A stretch of 64,000 nt of DNA from Actinophytocola sp963825445 (lineage in GTDB: Bacteria; Actinomycetota; Actinomycetes; Mycobacteriales; Pseudonocardiaceae). The stretch is from positions 186,001 through 250,000 of the forward strand of contig CAWGTM010000015.1 in the NCBI GenBank assembly GCA_963825445.1, given 5' to 3'. Made by a program: the position numbers and the translations under genes. The notes under the pieces were generated by a model. It searched no databases. It was not told where the DNA came from and saw only the letters and a list, made by a program, of their open reading frames with translations. Shown here piece after piece: positions 41,909 through 50,182 of this stretch; positions within the stretch are counted from its first letter, which is position 1; the number at the start of each line of letters is the position of its first letter.

Positions 41909-41936
41909 CGACAGTCCTTTTCTCTGTTGCGGTTCT

Positions 41937-42284
41937 TCATGTGCATTCGGTGGCTGTGGAGAGCCGCGGTTCGTCGCACAAGGCCTGTCCTGCGGGTCGG
42001 GCGGTGGTGCCGAACGGGACGGCACGGTCGGTGGCGAGCCATCGCCGGCGCTGTCTGCAGAGGTCCTCGTACGCCGCGTGCCCGGCGTCGGTCAGGTGCA
42101 GCCGGGGTGGGTCCGCGCGTGCCGACCCCTGGTCGAGCAGCGCGCGCAGGGGCGCTGTGAGGTATCCCGGTAGCGGACGGCCGTCGTCGAGGAACAGCCC
42201 GTCGGCATGGGTGACCCGGCCCCGTTCCAGCCGGCGCAGCGCCAGCCAGGCGCCGAGTGCGGTCGAGACCGCGGGCTCACTCAT
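41937..42284 (-). CDS. Hypothetical protein, winged-helix-like
   Basis: A 115-residue protein with the pattern LGAWLALRRLERGRVTHADG, then YLTAPLRALLDQGSARADPP and RLHLTDAGHAAYEDLCRQRR. This resembles a small winged-helix fold ('L.LT..G...Y'), as in MarR/PadR-type regulators, but without a clear match. ATG 42284 lies inside the end of the upstream small gene, overlapping it by eight bases, so the two are coupled. Confidence 0.5.
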   Translation of the reverse strand: MSEPAVSTALGAWLALRRLERGRVTHADGLFLDDGRPLPGYLTAPLRALLDQGSARADPPRLHLTDAGHAAYEDLCRQRRRWLATDRAVPFGTTARPAGQALCDEPRLSTATECT

Positions 42285-42462
42285 CGAGCAGTTCCACGCA
42301 GACCGAACAGGTCGGGAACGTGCCCTCGGGTCCGGTCAGGTCCCCGACGAGGAACGCGCCGCAGATCGCGAAACCCACGCTGACGCCGTCGACGAGGTGG
42401 CTCTCGTCCTCGCGGACGTGACCGCGTTCCGGCTCGACCACCGATCGACCCCAGACCACCAT
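42277..42462 (-). CDS. Small hypothetical protein with C-terminal CxxC
   Basis: A 61-residue protein (MVVWGRSVVEPERGHVREDE start) ending in TFPTCSVCVELLDE, a possible half zinc-binding knuckle. An AGGCAGG stretch precedes ATG 42462. It overlaps the next gene by eight bases. It lies divergent from the XRE/DUF397 pair and could share its operator. Function unknown. Confidence 0.45.
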   Translation of the reverse strand: MVVWGRSVVEPERGHVREDESHLVDGVSVGFAICGAFLVGDLTGPEGTFPTCSVCVELLDE

Positions 42463-42647
42463 CGGACCTGCCTTCCGTTGGGAGGCCGCGCGGCGAATGA
42501 GAGGGACGGAACTCATCCGTTGCTCCCGCGCGGCACGCGACCACGCGGCGACCCGGGAGCACACCGGGACGGGGACACCACGTGCGACCGGCACCCGGAA
42601 ACCAGGAGGCCACGCCGGCCGTGAAGCTGTACATGCACAACGCTAGA

Positions 42648-42663
42648 GTGTTCAAAAGAACAC
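42648..42663. promoter_or_regulatory. Palindrome GTGTTC-N4-GAACAC upstream of the XRE regulator
   Basis: A perfect 6+6 inverted repeat with an AAAA centre, 51 bases before the XRE start codon, in the space between divergent genes. It is the likely autoregulatory operator. A second weaker repeat, GCCCT/AGGGC, follows near 42682. Confidence 0.5.
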
Positions 42664-42714
42664 AACAAATGGTCATAGGTGCCCTGCAAAAGGGCTAATA
42701 CCAGTGAGGATTCA

Positions 42715-43560
42715 GTGCATGGCGAGCACAGCCGACACCCCCGGGTGCGCCAACTCGGCGTCGAACTCCGGGTGCTGCGCACGGCGTCGGGGCTGACCAC
42801 CACGAAGCTCGGGATTCAGGTCGGCCGCACCCACGCCCATGTGTCCCGCTGGGAGAACGGCAAACTGCTGCCCACCGAGAAGGACATGGTGGCGATGCTC
42901 GCGGTGTTCGGCGTGATCGGAAAGGAACGCGAACGCCTGCTCGCCCTGGCCCGCGACGCCGCCGACCCCAACTGGATCGCCCCGGGCATCGAACGTCACA
43001 TGGCCGTTCTGATGGACTACGAGCGAACCGCTACGCGGCTGGTCAACGTCGAGCCGCTGATGATCCCGGGTTTGTTGCAGACGGCCGACTACGCCCGATC
43101 GATCATGATTGGCGCCGGGACAGCGCGTGGGGAGACCGAGAAGCGCGTGTTCCTGCGGATGGGTCGGCGGGAGGTGTTGACACGGCGCAATCCGGTGAAA
43201 TTGCAGGCGTTCGTCGGTGAGCACGCGCTTCGGTATCCACCGTGTGACGGTCCTGCAATGGTCGAGCAGTTGCACCAACTGCTCGAGATGGCCGAGCGGG
43301 ACAACGTGACGATCAGGGCCGTGCCGTTCGGCCATGGCTACTCGCCGATGCTGGAAGGGCCGTTCGTGCTGCTCGAGTTCGAGCGGACGAAACCGGTCGT
43401 GCAGATGGAGCACTACCGGTCCGCGGCGACGATCACCGATGCCAGGGATGTGGCCGACTACCAGGCCGCGGTCGCTAATCTGGGAGAGATGGCGATGAGT
43501 GAGGAAGCCACGTCCGACCTCATCGCGCGAGTGGCGGACGGGATGGAGCACGACCCATGA
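42715..43560 (+). CDS. XRE-family regulator with DUF5753 ligand-like domain
   Basis: A 281-residue protein. The N-terminal Cro/C1 helix-turn-helix (TTTKLGIQVGRTHAHVSRWE) is followed by the DUF5753 domain (VEPLMIPGLLQTADYARSIM, FVGEHALRYPP). This type is abundant in Streptomyces and relatives, always near a small DUF397 protein, and takes part in developmental or growth control. GTG 42715 was chosen because GAGGA ends seven bases before it. Its stop overlaps the DUF397 start (ATGA). Confidence 0.9.
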   Translation: MHGEHSRHPRVRQLGVELRVLRTASGLTTTKLGIQVGRTHAHVSRWENGKLLPTEKDMVAMLAVFGVIGKERERLLALARDAADPNWIAPGIERHMAVLMDYERTATRLVNVEPLMIPGLLQTADYARSIMIGAGTARGETEKRVFLRMGRREVLTRRNPVKLQAFVGEHALRYPPCDGPAMVEQLHQLLEMAERDNVTIRAVPFGHGYSPMLEGPFVLLEFERTKPVVQMEHYRSAATITDARDVADYQAAVANLGEMAMSEEATSDLIARVADGMEHDP

Positions 43561-43730
43561 CGGAACCTCGCTGGCGTAAGTCCAGCTTTACCGGCAACCA
43601 GGGAAACTGTGTGGAGTTGGCATCGACTATGGATGCCATACGGGACAGCAAGAACCCGGCGCACCGGCTGCCGGTCGCCGGGTTGCGGAATCTCCTGGAA
43701 GCGGCCAGGCACGATCGTCTGACGCGCTGA
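43557..43730 (+). CDS. DUF397 protein
   Basis: A 57-residue protein beginning MTEPRWRKSSFTGNQGNCVE and containing IRDSKNP, the two hallmarks of DUF397 (W-RKSS...S...CVEVA and VRDSK). It overlaps the XRE gene by four bases. The XRE/DUF397 pair resembles a toxin-antitoxin-like regulatory unit; in studied Streptomyces pairs the small protein antagonises or partners the regulator. A GCGGGC/GCCCGC hairpin at 43743-43766 may end the transcript. Confidence 0.92.
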   Translation: MTEPRWRKSSFTGNQGNCVELASTMDAIRDSKNPAHRLPVAGLRNLLEAARHDRLTR

Positions 43731-43860
43731 GCGCTCGGGGTGGCGGGCTGTCGTGTGATGGCCCGCTGCCCCGTTCAGGTGAATTCGGACGTTCCGGTCC
43801 GGGTCGGGCCAGTGGTCGGTACTCTCCATAACTGCGCGACCACTCTGGGGAGGGAAAGCC

Positions 43861-44277
43861 GTGCCTGAGAACGACCCGCCGAAGGGCGCACCGCGAGATG
43901 GCGGTGACCGGCCTTATGAGCCGTACGGTAATGCCGGTGGCGGCGGCGCGGGCGGCAACTTCGTGTTCACCGACCTGGCACACCTGGACTCGATCATCGC
44001 CCGATGGCAGTCGGTCCGCGACCGCATCGAACCGCACAGCCAAAATCTCATTGACGCGGCCAGGGTTGTGTATCCGCCGGCGGATGACCTGGCCAGCCAG
44101 CGGCAGGCGGAGGCGTTGGTGACGTCGATCATCGCTGCGCGAGAGCACAACGTGTCAGTCTTTCAATACACGAAGAGTTATGTGGAGCGGTTGGAGGCGG
44201 CGCGGGCGGAGTATGTGGCGACCGAGGAGTCCAACACCGATCAGTTCAGGGCTGTGGACGAGGACGGGGACCATTGA
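43861..44277 (+). CDS. PE-like / type VII secretion-associated small helical protein
   Basis: A 138-residue protein with a glycine-rich N-terminus (GNAGGGGAGGNFVFTDLAHL), then two long helices (IIARWQSVRDRIEPHSQNLI and SIIAAREHNVSVFQYTKSYV). The size and helical hairpin resemble PE or WXG-type substrates as found in Pseudonocardiaceae. GTG 43861 is preceded by GGGAGGG. It overlaps the lipoprotein gene and opens a four-gene block with PPE-like and EspG-like proteins, which strengthens the assignment. There is no YxxxD/E signal I can be sure of. Confidence 0.6.
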   Translation: MPENDPPKGAPRDGGDRPYEPYGNAGGGGAGGNFVFTDLAHLDSIIARWQSVRDRIEPHSQNLIDAARVVYPPADDLASQRQAEALVTSIIAAREHNVSVFQYTKSYVERLEAARAEYVATEESNTDQFRAVDEDGDH

Positions 44278-44906
44278 GCAGGTTCGGAACGGTGCTGGTC
44301 GCGACGGTGACCTCTGCCACGGTGATGGCGGTGGTGGTCGGGTGCACGGAGAAGGCCGCCGGTAATCCCGGGCCGACCGGTGGTGGGGAGTCTTCGGAGT
44401 CGGCGCCGCCGAGTTCTGAGGAGTCGGACCCCAACGGCGCGCCTAGCGTCACTGAGCCGCTGGACGCGGACCGGTTCATCGCTGATCCGTGTGCGGCGCT
44501 GACGCAGGAACAGGTGGCTGGGTTTGGTTTCACCGGTCCCGGGGTGCCGGAAATGGAGGGGGCGATCGCCGAGCAGGCCGGCCCGTCGTGTACCTGGCAG
44601 GGCACGGTCGACGAGCCTGGCACGATCGGGGTGACGTATCTGACCGGTCTTGAGAACGGTTTGGCTGACATCTACGGCACCCGGGAACGGTACGAGTACT
44701 TCGAAGAAACGACGGTGAACGGCTACCCCGCTGTGGTCAGTGACACGGTCGACCACCGGGACATTGGTACCTGCGGGGTCGTGGTGGGGGTGTCCGACTC
44801 GCTGACCTTCTCAACGCTGGAGCAGGGGGATCTGGATGCGGTTGGGGCGTGTGAGCGTGCTGAGCAGGTGGCGGCGGCTGTGATCGAGACGATGCAGGGG
44901 GGTTGA
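44274..44906 (+). CDS. DUF3558-family lipoprotein
   Basis: A 210-residue lipoprotein with signal peptide and lipobox VVGC (Cys24), then a serine/glutamate-rich linker and a DUF3558 domain (DPCAALTQEQVAGFGF; PSCTWQG; GTCGVVVGV). The start is TTG 44274, overlapping the previous stop. DUF3558 lipoproteins are common near ESX-type genes in Pseudonocardiaceae; their role is unknown. Confidence 0.85.
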   Translation: MSRFGTVLVATVTSATVMAVVVGCTEKAAGNPGPTGGGESSESAPPSSEESDPNGAPSVTEPLDADRFIADPCAALTQEQVAGFGFTGPGVPEMEGAIAEQAGPSCTWQGTVDEPGTIGVTYLTGLENGLADIYGTRERYEYFEETTVNGYPAVVSDTVDHRDIGTCGVVVGVSDSLTFSTLEQGDLDAVGACERAEQVAAAVIETMQGG

Positions 44907-44909
44907 CCG

Positions 44910-46095
44910 GTGACCGAGTTGACCGGCGAGCAGATCTACCGCAACTTCCAGGACGGCGACGGGACCGACGGGTTGCTGGGGAGCGCTGCGATTCTCAACG
45001 AGATTCGCGCGGTAGTACGACGACATCGCCAACGAGGTGTACGCGTTGCGGGGGGAGATGGAGTCGGCCTGGCAGGGCGAGGCGTCCGGGGCCGCGCGGC
45101 GGGGTGCGGGGCCGGTGGCCGCCGAGTACAGCGAGGCCTCCATGCATCTGTACGACGCGCAGGATCTGACCACCCGGCAGACGGGGTCGTTCGAGCGGGG
45201 GCGCAATGCGGTTGTTCCCGTGCCGCCGGAGCCGGACGCCGTCCAGCCGTGGGTTTCCGCCTCACCCGAGGGCGCCACCTACCAACACCGGCAGGGCCAG
45301 CACAACGCGGCCGCGCAGCAGAACGTCGACGTGATGACCGGCTACGGCAACGCCAGCGACCACAACACCGTGAACCTGCCCAGCCGCTACGGCGAGCTGA
45401 TGGACGACCAGGCGGGCTTCTCGGTCGGCTCGACCGGCGGTGGGACCGACTCCGGTGGGACGGACCCCGGGGGCTCGGGACCGGCCGGGGACACCGGCGC
45501 GAGCGGTGGCCCAGGCAGTAGTGGTCCTGGCAGTGGCGGACCGGGACCGGTGGGCGGTAGCCATGGACCGGTGGGCGGCCCCGGAGGGGCGACCCCGCCG
45601 CCGGGCACGCCTCCGGCACCCGGCAACGGCACCACCACGCCGGGTGGGTACACGCCCGTGCCGGGCGGTGGCCTCACCCCGATCCCGGGCATCGAACCCG
45701 GTCAGCTGCGGCCCGCGCCTTCTGGTGGTGGGTTCGTGACCGGCGTCGGATTCCCCGGCGCGGCCTCGGGCGGTGGCGCATCCGGTGGCTACGGCGGTGG
45801 GCCGCGAGGCGGTGCCGGTGGGCCGGTCGCCGGTGGACCGCTCCGTGGCGGTCCCGCCGCGGGCGCCGAGCCGCACGGCCAGAACGCCCGGCCCACGCCC
45901 GTCACCGGCGCGGCTCCCGGCCGGGCCGGCGCGCCGGGCATGGGCGGGATGCCCATGGGCGGCGGCCGTGGCCGTGGGGACGAGGACACCGAGCGCAAGA
46001 CCCCCACCTACCTCGAGGGCGGCGACCCCGAGGACCTCTACGGCAGCGAACTGCTCACCGCACCGCCCGTCATCGGCGACGAGGACGACGACTGA
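44910..46095 (+). CDS. PPE-like protein with long Gly/Pro-rich tail, one frameshift
   Basis: About 394 residues from GTG 44910. The N-terminal ~110 residues are helical and carry the WxG-type turn SAWQGEASG, and the long middle and end are Gly/Pro/Ser repeats, as in PPE-like ESX substrates of Pseudonocardiaceae. It ends with an acidic tail (GDEDDD). One extra G near 45014 (within RAV-YDDIANEVYAL) breaks the frame; removing it joins both parts. It lies between the DUF3558 lipoprotein and the EspG-like chaperone. Confidence 0.75.
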
Positions 46096-46096
46096 G

Positions 46097-46852
46097 GTGG
46101 TGCTGCCCGCCCCCGCGCATCTGAAGGTGCGGATCCTGGCCAGGATCACCGCCGACCTCGGCGACCTCCACCACACCCTGGCACCCACGGCGACCTGGCG
46201 TGCCCCAGGCAGTCCGGACCCGCGCGACGCCGAAACCGGCGAGGCGCTGACCCGACTCGGCTGGCGACAGCGCAACGGCTCCCTCGACCGTGAGGTGGCC
46301 GCGTCGCTCACCGTCCTGTGCCGGCCCGATGCCGAGTTCTACGGCTGGGTCACCCACGAGATCACCACTGCCGTCCTGGCAGCCGCTGCCGGTAGGGAGG
46401 GTGTGCTGGCCCTGCGCTCCGACGATTCCGTGTGGCTCAGCACGATCCCGGCGAAACACCTGGTCGAGCAGCTCGTCGCGCAGCTCCCCGAAATGCCGCC
46501 GGCGGCTGGACATGTGACGACCGTGGCCCTCGCCGACCTGCACGCGGCAAATCGCAACGGCCGAGTACGCGCCCAGGGCGGCGTCATCGCCCGCCGCGCC
46601 GACCCTGACATCCGCCACGTCCAGCGGCTCATGAGTCTCCCTGCGACGGGCGCCGGCGAACTGTACGCGGCCGTCCGCGACGACAGCGGCACGCGATTCA
46701 CCCATGACGAGCCCGTCGAGTACGTCGACACCACCGACGGCCGCGTCCTGGCCACCAAACCCGACCCGCGCCACCTCCGGGTCGGCCCGGGGAGCCGCGA
46801 CGACCTCGTCGCCGAGCTGCGTCGCCGGTACCGGCGATTGGGAGGGCGGTAG
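46097..46852 (+). CDS. EspG-like ESX secretion-associated chaperone
   Basis: About 251 residues starting at GTG 46097 (or 46100), directly after the PPE-like gene. The features of the EspG family can be seen: LARRADPDIRHVQRLMSLPA-type region (IARRADPDIRHVQRLMSL), GELYAAVRDDSG, and the C-terminal GSRDDLVAELRRRYRRL. EspG proteins bind PE/PPE heterodimers and deliver them to the type VII machine. No EccB, EccC or EccD genes are in the window. Confidence 0.75.
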   Translation: MVLPAPAHLKVRILARITADLGDLHHTLAPTATWRAPGSPDPRDAETGEALTRLGWRQRNGSLDREVAASLTVLCRPDAEFYGWVTHEITTAVLAAAAGREGVLALRSDDSVWLSTIPAKHLVEQLVAQLPEMPPAAGHVTTVALADLHAANRNGRVRAQGGVIARRADPDIRHVQRLMSLPATGAGELYAAVRDDSGTRFTHDEPVEYVDTTDGRVLATKPDPRHLRVGPGSRDDLVAELRRRYRRLGGR

Positions 46853-46917
46853 CGAGTCACTCGACGGCGGCCGTCTGGGCTATTGACCAAATGTCCGTTT
46901 GTTGCGAATGTCCGCGA

Positions 46918-47808
46918 ATGAACTCGTCGACCACCACCACGGTCTTCCTCCCGATCGCCCTCGTGGTGATCATGCTCGGCCTGGGGCTGTCGCTCACTAT
47001 GGCCGACTTCAGGCGGGTCGCGCGCTACCCCAAGGCCGCCGTCATCGCGCTCGGCTGCCAGATCCTCATCCTGCCGGCGCTCTGCCTCGGGCTCGTGCTG
47101 CTGTTCGACCTGGCGCCCGCGCTGGCCGTCGGGATGATGCTGCTCGTCGCCTCCCCGGGCGGGACCACGGCGAACCTGTTCAGCCACCTGGCGGGCGGCG
47201 ACGTCGCGCTCAACATCACCCTCACGGCCATCAACTCGGTCCTCGCCGTGGTCACGCTGCCGCTGGTGGTCAACCTCGCCCTCGACGGGTTCATGGACGG
47301 CGAGGACGCCATCGGCCTCCAGCCGGCGAAGCTCGTGCAGGTGTTCGCGATCGTGCTCGTGCCGGTCGCCGTCGGGATGCTCGTCCGCAACCGCACGCCG
47401 CAGCTCGCGCAGCGGCTGCAACGACCGGTCAAGATCGCCTCGGTGGTGGTCCTGGTCGCGGTGATCGTCGTCGCCGTGTACCAGGAGCGGGACAGCATCC
47501 TCGACTACCTGAGCGCCGTCGGGCTGGTCACGCTCCTGCTGTGCGTGTTGAGCCTCACGATCGGCTTCCTCGTCCCGCGGGCTTTCGCCATCCCGCGCGG
47601 ACAGGCCATCGCGTCGTCGTTCGAGATCGGCATCCACAACGTCACGCTGGCGATCGCCATCGCGCTCAGCCCGTCGCTGCTGAACAACTCGGAGATGGCC
47701 GTGCCGGCGGCCATCTACGGCATCCTGAGCTTCCTGCCGGCGGGTTTGCTCGCCTACCTGCTGACCCGCCGCAAGGCCGAGACCGAAACCACCGAACCCG
47801 TCACATGA
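46918..47808 (+). CDS. Bile acid:sodium symporter (BASS) family transporter
   Basis: A 296-residue protein with nine or ten membrane segments and the BASS family regions LGLGLSLTMADFRRV, LVASPGGTTANLFSHLAGGD and ASSFEIGIHNVTLAI. Members carry organic anions such as pantoate, pyruvate or bile acids with sodium. ATG 46918 was chosen at the start of the first hydrophobic segment; an ATG at 46891 gives a short cysteine-containing extension and is less likely. The next gene starts about 120 bases downstream, so it may be separate. Confidence 0.88.
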   Translation: MNSSTTTTVFLPIALVVIMLGLGLSLTMADFRRVARYPKAAVIALGCQILILPALCLGLVLLFDLAPALAVGMMLLVASPGGTTANLFSHLAGGDVALNITLTAINSVLAVVTLPLVVNLALDGFMDGEDAIGLQPAKLVQVFAIVLVPVAVGMLVRNRTPQLAQRLQRPVKIASVVVLVAVIVVAVYQERDSILDYLSAVGLVTLLLCVLSLTIGFLVPRAFAIPRGQAIASSFEIGIHNVTLAIAIALSPSLLNNSEMAVPAAIYGILSFLPAGLLAYLLTRRKAETETTEPVT

Positions 47809-47930
47809 CCGGTAAAGGGGGGAAAGGTCACAACCCCGTTGCGCGCGGCGCGCCCCCATCGGAAATACTGGCGAGTAACAAGCAGGGCTGACAACCTTGC
47901 AAGCCAATGTCGCCGGACGCGGGAGCACAC

Positions 47931-50147
47931 GTGATCGTTCGCCTTGTTCTCGGCCTGCTGATCACCTTCGTGGTGCTCGCCCTCGCCGGACGTCGCGCGA
48001 AGTTCCTGTTCGACCTGATCAAGTCCGGGCAGCCGGTCGACCGCTTCGACCGGCTGGGATCCCGGCTGTGGGCGCAGGCCAAGGAGGTCTTCGGCCAACA
48101 GAAACTGCTGAAGTGGTCGATCCCCGGCGCGGCGCACGCGTTCACGTTCTGGGGCTTCGTCATCCTCGCCTCGGTCTACCTCGAGGCCTACGGCGTCCTG
48201 TTCGACCACGACTTCGCCATCCCGTTCATCGGCACGTGGTCGGTCCTGGGCTTCCTGCAGGACTTCATCGCCGTGATGGTGGTGGTGTCGCTGGTGGCGT
48301 TCGCGCTCATCCGCACCCGCCACGACCCGGAACGCGAGCAGCGCAAGTCCCGCTTCTACGGATCGCACACCGGCGGCGCGTGGCTGATCCTCTTCATGAT
48401 CTTCAACGTCATCTGGACGATGTTCCTGTTCCGCGGCGCGGCCTCGGCGCTCGGTTACCTGCCCTACGACTCCGGCGCGTTCGTCTCGATCGGCGTGGGC
48501 AACCTGTTCGAGGGCATGAACCACACGGCGCTGGAGTGGATCGAGTCCGTCGGCCTGCTGCTGCACATCGGCGTGATGCTCTCGTTCACCATCATCATCC
48601 TGCACAGCAAGCACCTGCACGTGTTCATCGCGCCGATCAACGTCTCCACGAAGCGCCTGCCCGACGGCCTCGGCCCGCTGCAGCCCATGGAGTCGGGCGG
48701 CGAGCCCATCGACTTCGAGGATCCGGGCGACGACGACGTGTTCGGTCGCGGCAAGATCGAGGACTTCACGTGGAAGGGCATGCTCGACTTCGCCACGTGC
48801 ACCGAGTGCGGGCGCTGCCAGAGCCAGTGCCCCGCGTGGAACACCGGCAAGCCGCTGTCGCCCAAGCTCGTGATCATGGACCTTCGCGACCACCTGTTCG
48901 CGAAGGCGCCGTACCTCATCGGCGGCCAGGAGATGCCCGACCACAGCGACGTCGACGTGCTGGCGCTCGCCGGCGGTGGGAACGGCCACCACGTGCCCGA
49001 GTCCGGCTTCGGCCGGGTGCCGGGCAGCGGCCCCGAGCAGGCGGTCCGCCCGCTGGTCGGCACGGCCGAGGTGGGTGGCGTGATCGACCCGGACGTCCTG
49101 TGGTCCTGCACCACCTGCGGTGCGTGCGTCGACCAGTGCCCGGTGGACATCGAGCACGTCGACCACATCGTCGACATGCGCCGCTACCAGGTGATGATCG
49201 AGTCGGAGTTCCCGACCGAGCTGGGCACCCTGTTCCGCAACCTGGAGAACAAGGGCAACCCGTGGGGCCAGAACAACTCCGAGCGGCTCGACTGGACGAA
49301 GGGCCTCGACTTCGAGGTGCCGGTCTACGACGGTGAGCTGGCCGAGGACGTCGAGTACCTGTACTGGATCGGCTGCGCAGGCTCGTTCGACGACAACGCC
49401 AAGAAGACCACGAGGGCAACGGCGGAGTTGCTGCACATCGCGGGCGTGAAGTACGTGGTGCTGGGCAACGAGGAGTCCTGCACGGGCGACCCGGCGCGTC
49501 GTTCCGGCAACGAGTTCCTGTTCCAGATGATGGCCCAGCAGACGGCCGAGATGCTGAACACCGTCTTCGATGGTCGCGAGCCCACGAAGCGCAAGATCAT
49601 CACCACCTGCCCGCACTGCATGAACACGCTCGCCCGCGAGTACCCGCAGCTGGAGGGCATGATCCCGAGCTTCGGCGGCACGAACGGGCACTGGGAGGTC
49701 CTGCACCACACCCAGGTGCTGAACCGGCTCGTGCGCGACGGCAGGTTGACGCCCGTGAAGCCGCCGGAGGGCACCACGCCGGTCACCTACCACGACCCCT
49801 GCTACCTGGGCCGCCACAACAAGATCTACGAGGCGCCCCGCGACCTGGTCGGCGCCACCGGCATGACGCTCACCGAGATGCCTCGCCACGCCGACACGTC
49901 GTTGTGCTGCGGCGCCGGCGGCGCGCGGATGTGGATGGAAGAGCACATCGGCAAGCGCATCAACCTCGAGCGCGTCGACGAGGCGCTGGACACGAACGCG
50001 AAGGAGGTCGTCACCGGGTGTCCGTTCTGCCGCGTGATGATCACCGACGGGCTCGTGCAGCGGCAGAGTGAGGACAAGGGCACGGACGTCCAGGTCCGCG
50101 ACGTCTCGCAGATGCTTCTCGAGTCGGTCAAGCGCGGGATCGACTAG
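47931..50147 (+). CDS. Membrane-bound Fe-S oxidoreductase, EtfD/HdrD-like
   Basis: A 738-residue protein. The N-terminal part has five or six membrane segments of the NarI type, with His residues that could bind heme. Two 4Fe-4S clusters follow (CTECGRCQSQCPAWNT near residue 290 and CTTCGACVDQCPVDI near 390), then two CCG-type cysteine-rich domains (CPHCMNTL, CCGAGGARMW, CPFC). This matches the mycobacterial EtfD (Rv0338c), which passes electrons from acyl-CoA dehydrogenation via ETF to menaquinone. GTG 47931 with GGGAG upstream was preferred over ATG 47907. It lies 35 bases before korA, which suggests shared electron flow. Confidence 0.88.
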   Translation: MIVRLVLGLLITFVVLALAGRRAKFLFDLIKSGQPVDRFDRLGSRLWAQAKEVFGQQKLLKWSIPGAAHAFTFWGFVILASVYLEAYGVLFDHDFAIPFIGTWSVLGFLQDFIAVMVVVSLVAFALIRTRHDPEREQRKSRFYGSHTGGAWLILFMIFNVIWTMFLFRGAASALGYLPYDSGAFVSIGVGNLFEGMNHTALEWIESVGLLLHIGVMLSFTIIILHSKHLHVFIAPINVSTKRLPDGLGPLQPMESGGEPIDFEDPGDDDVFGRGKIEDFTWKGMLDFATCTECGRCQSQCPAWNTGKPLSPKLVIMDLRDHLFAKAPYLIGGQEMPDHSDVDVLALAGGGNGHHVPESGFGRVPGSGPEQAVRPLVGTAEVGGVIDPDVLWSCTTCGACVDQCPVDIEHVDHIVDMRRYQVMIESEFPTELGTLFRNLENKGNPWGQNNSERLDWTKGLDFEVPVYDGELAEDVEYLYWIGCAGSFDDNAKKTTRATAELLHIAGVKYVVLGNEESCTGDPARRSGNEFLFQMMAQQTAEMLNTVFDGREPTKRKIITTCPHCMNTLAREYPQLEGMIPSFGGTNGHWEVLHHTQVLNRLVRDGRLTPVKPPEGTTPVTYHDPCYLGRHNKIYEAPRDLVGATGMTLTEMPRHADTSLCCGAGGARMWMEEHIGKRINLERVDEALDTNAKEVVTGCPFCRVMITDGLVQRQSEDKGTDVQVRDVSQMLLESVKRGID

Positions 50148-50182
50148 CTCTCCATCGAGCCTCCGGGGGCACCGCACAGACT

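Noticed and set aside
42648..42663. GTGTTC-AAAA-GAACAC as an SOS/LexA box
   Set aside because: The actinobacterial LexA box has the half-sites in the opposite order (GAAC-N4-GTTC). Here they are GTTC-N4-GAAC, so an XRE-type operator is more fitting.
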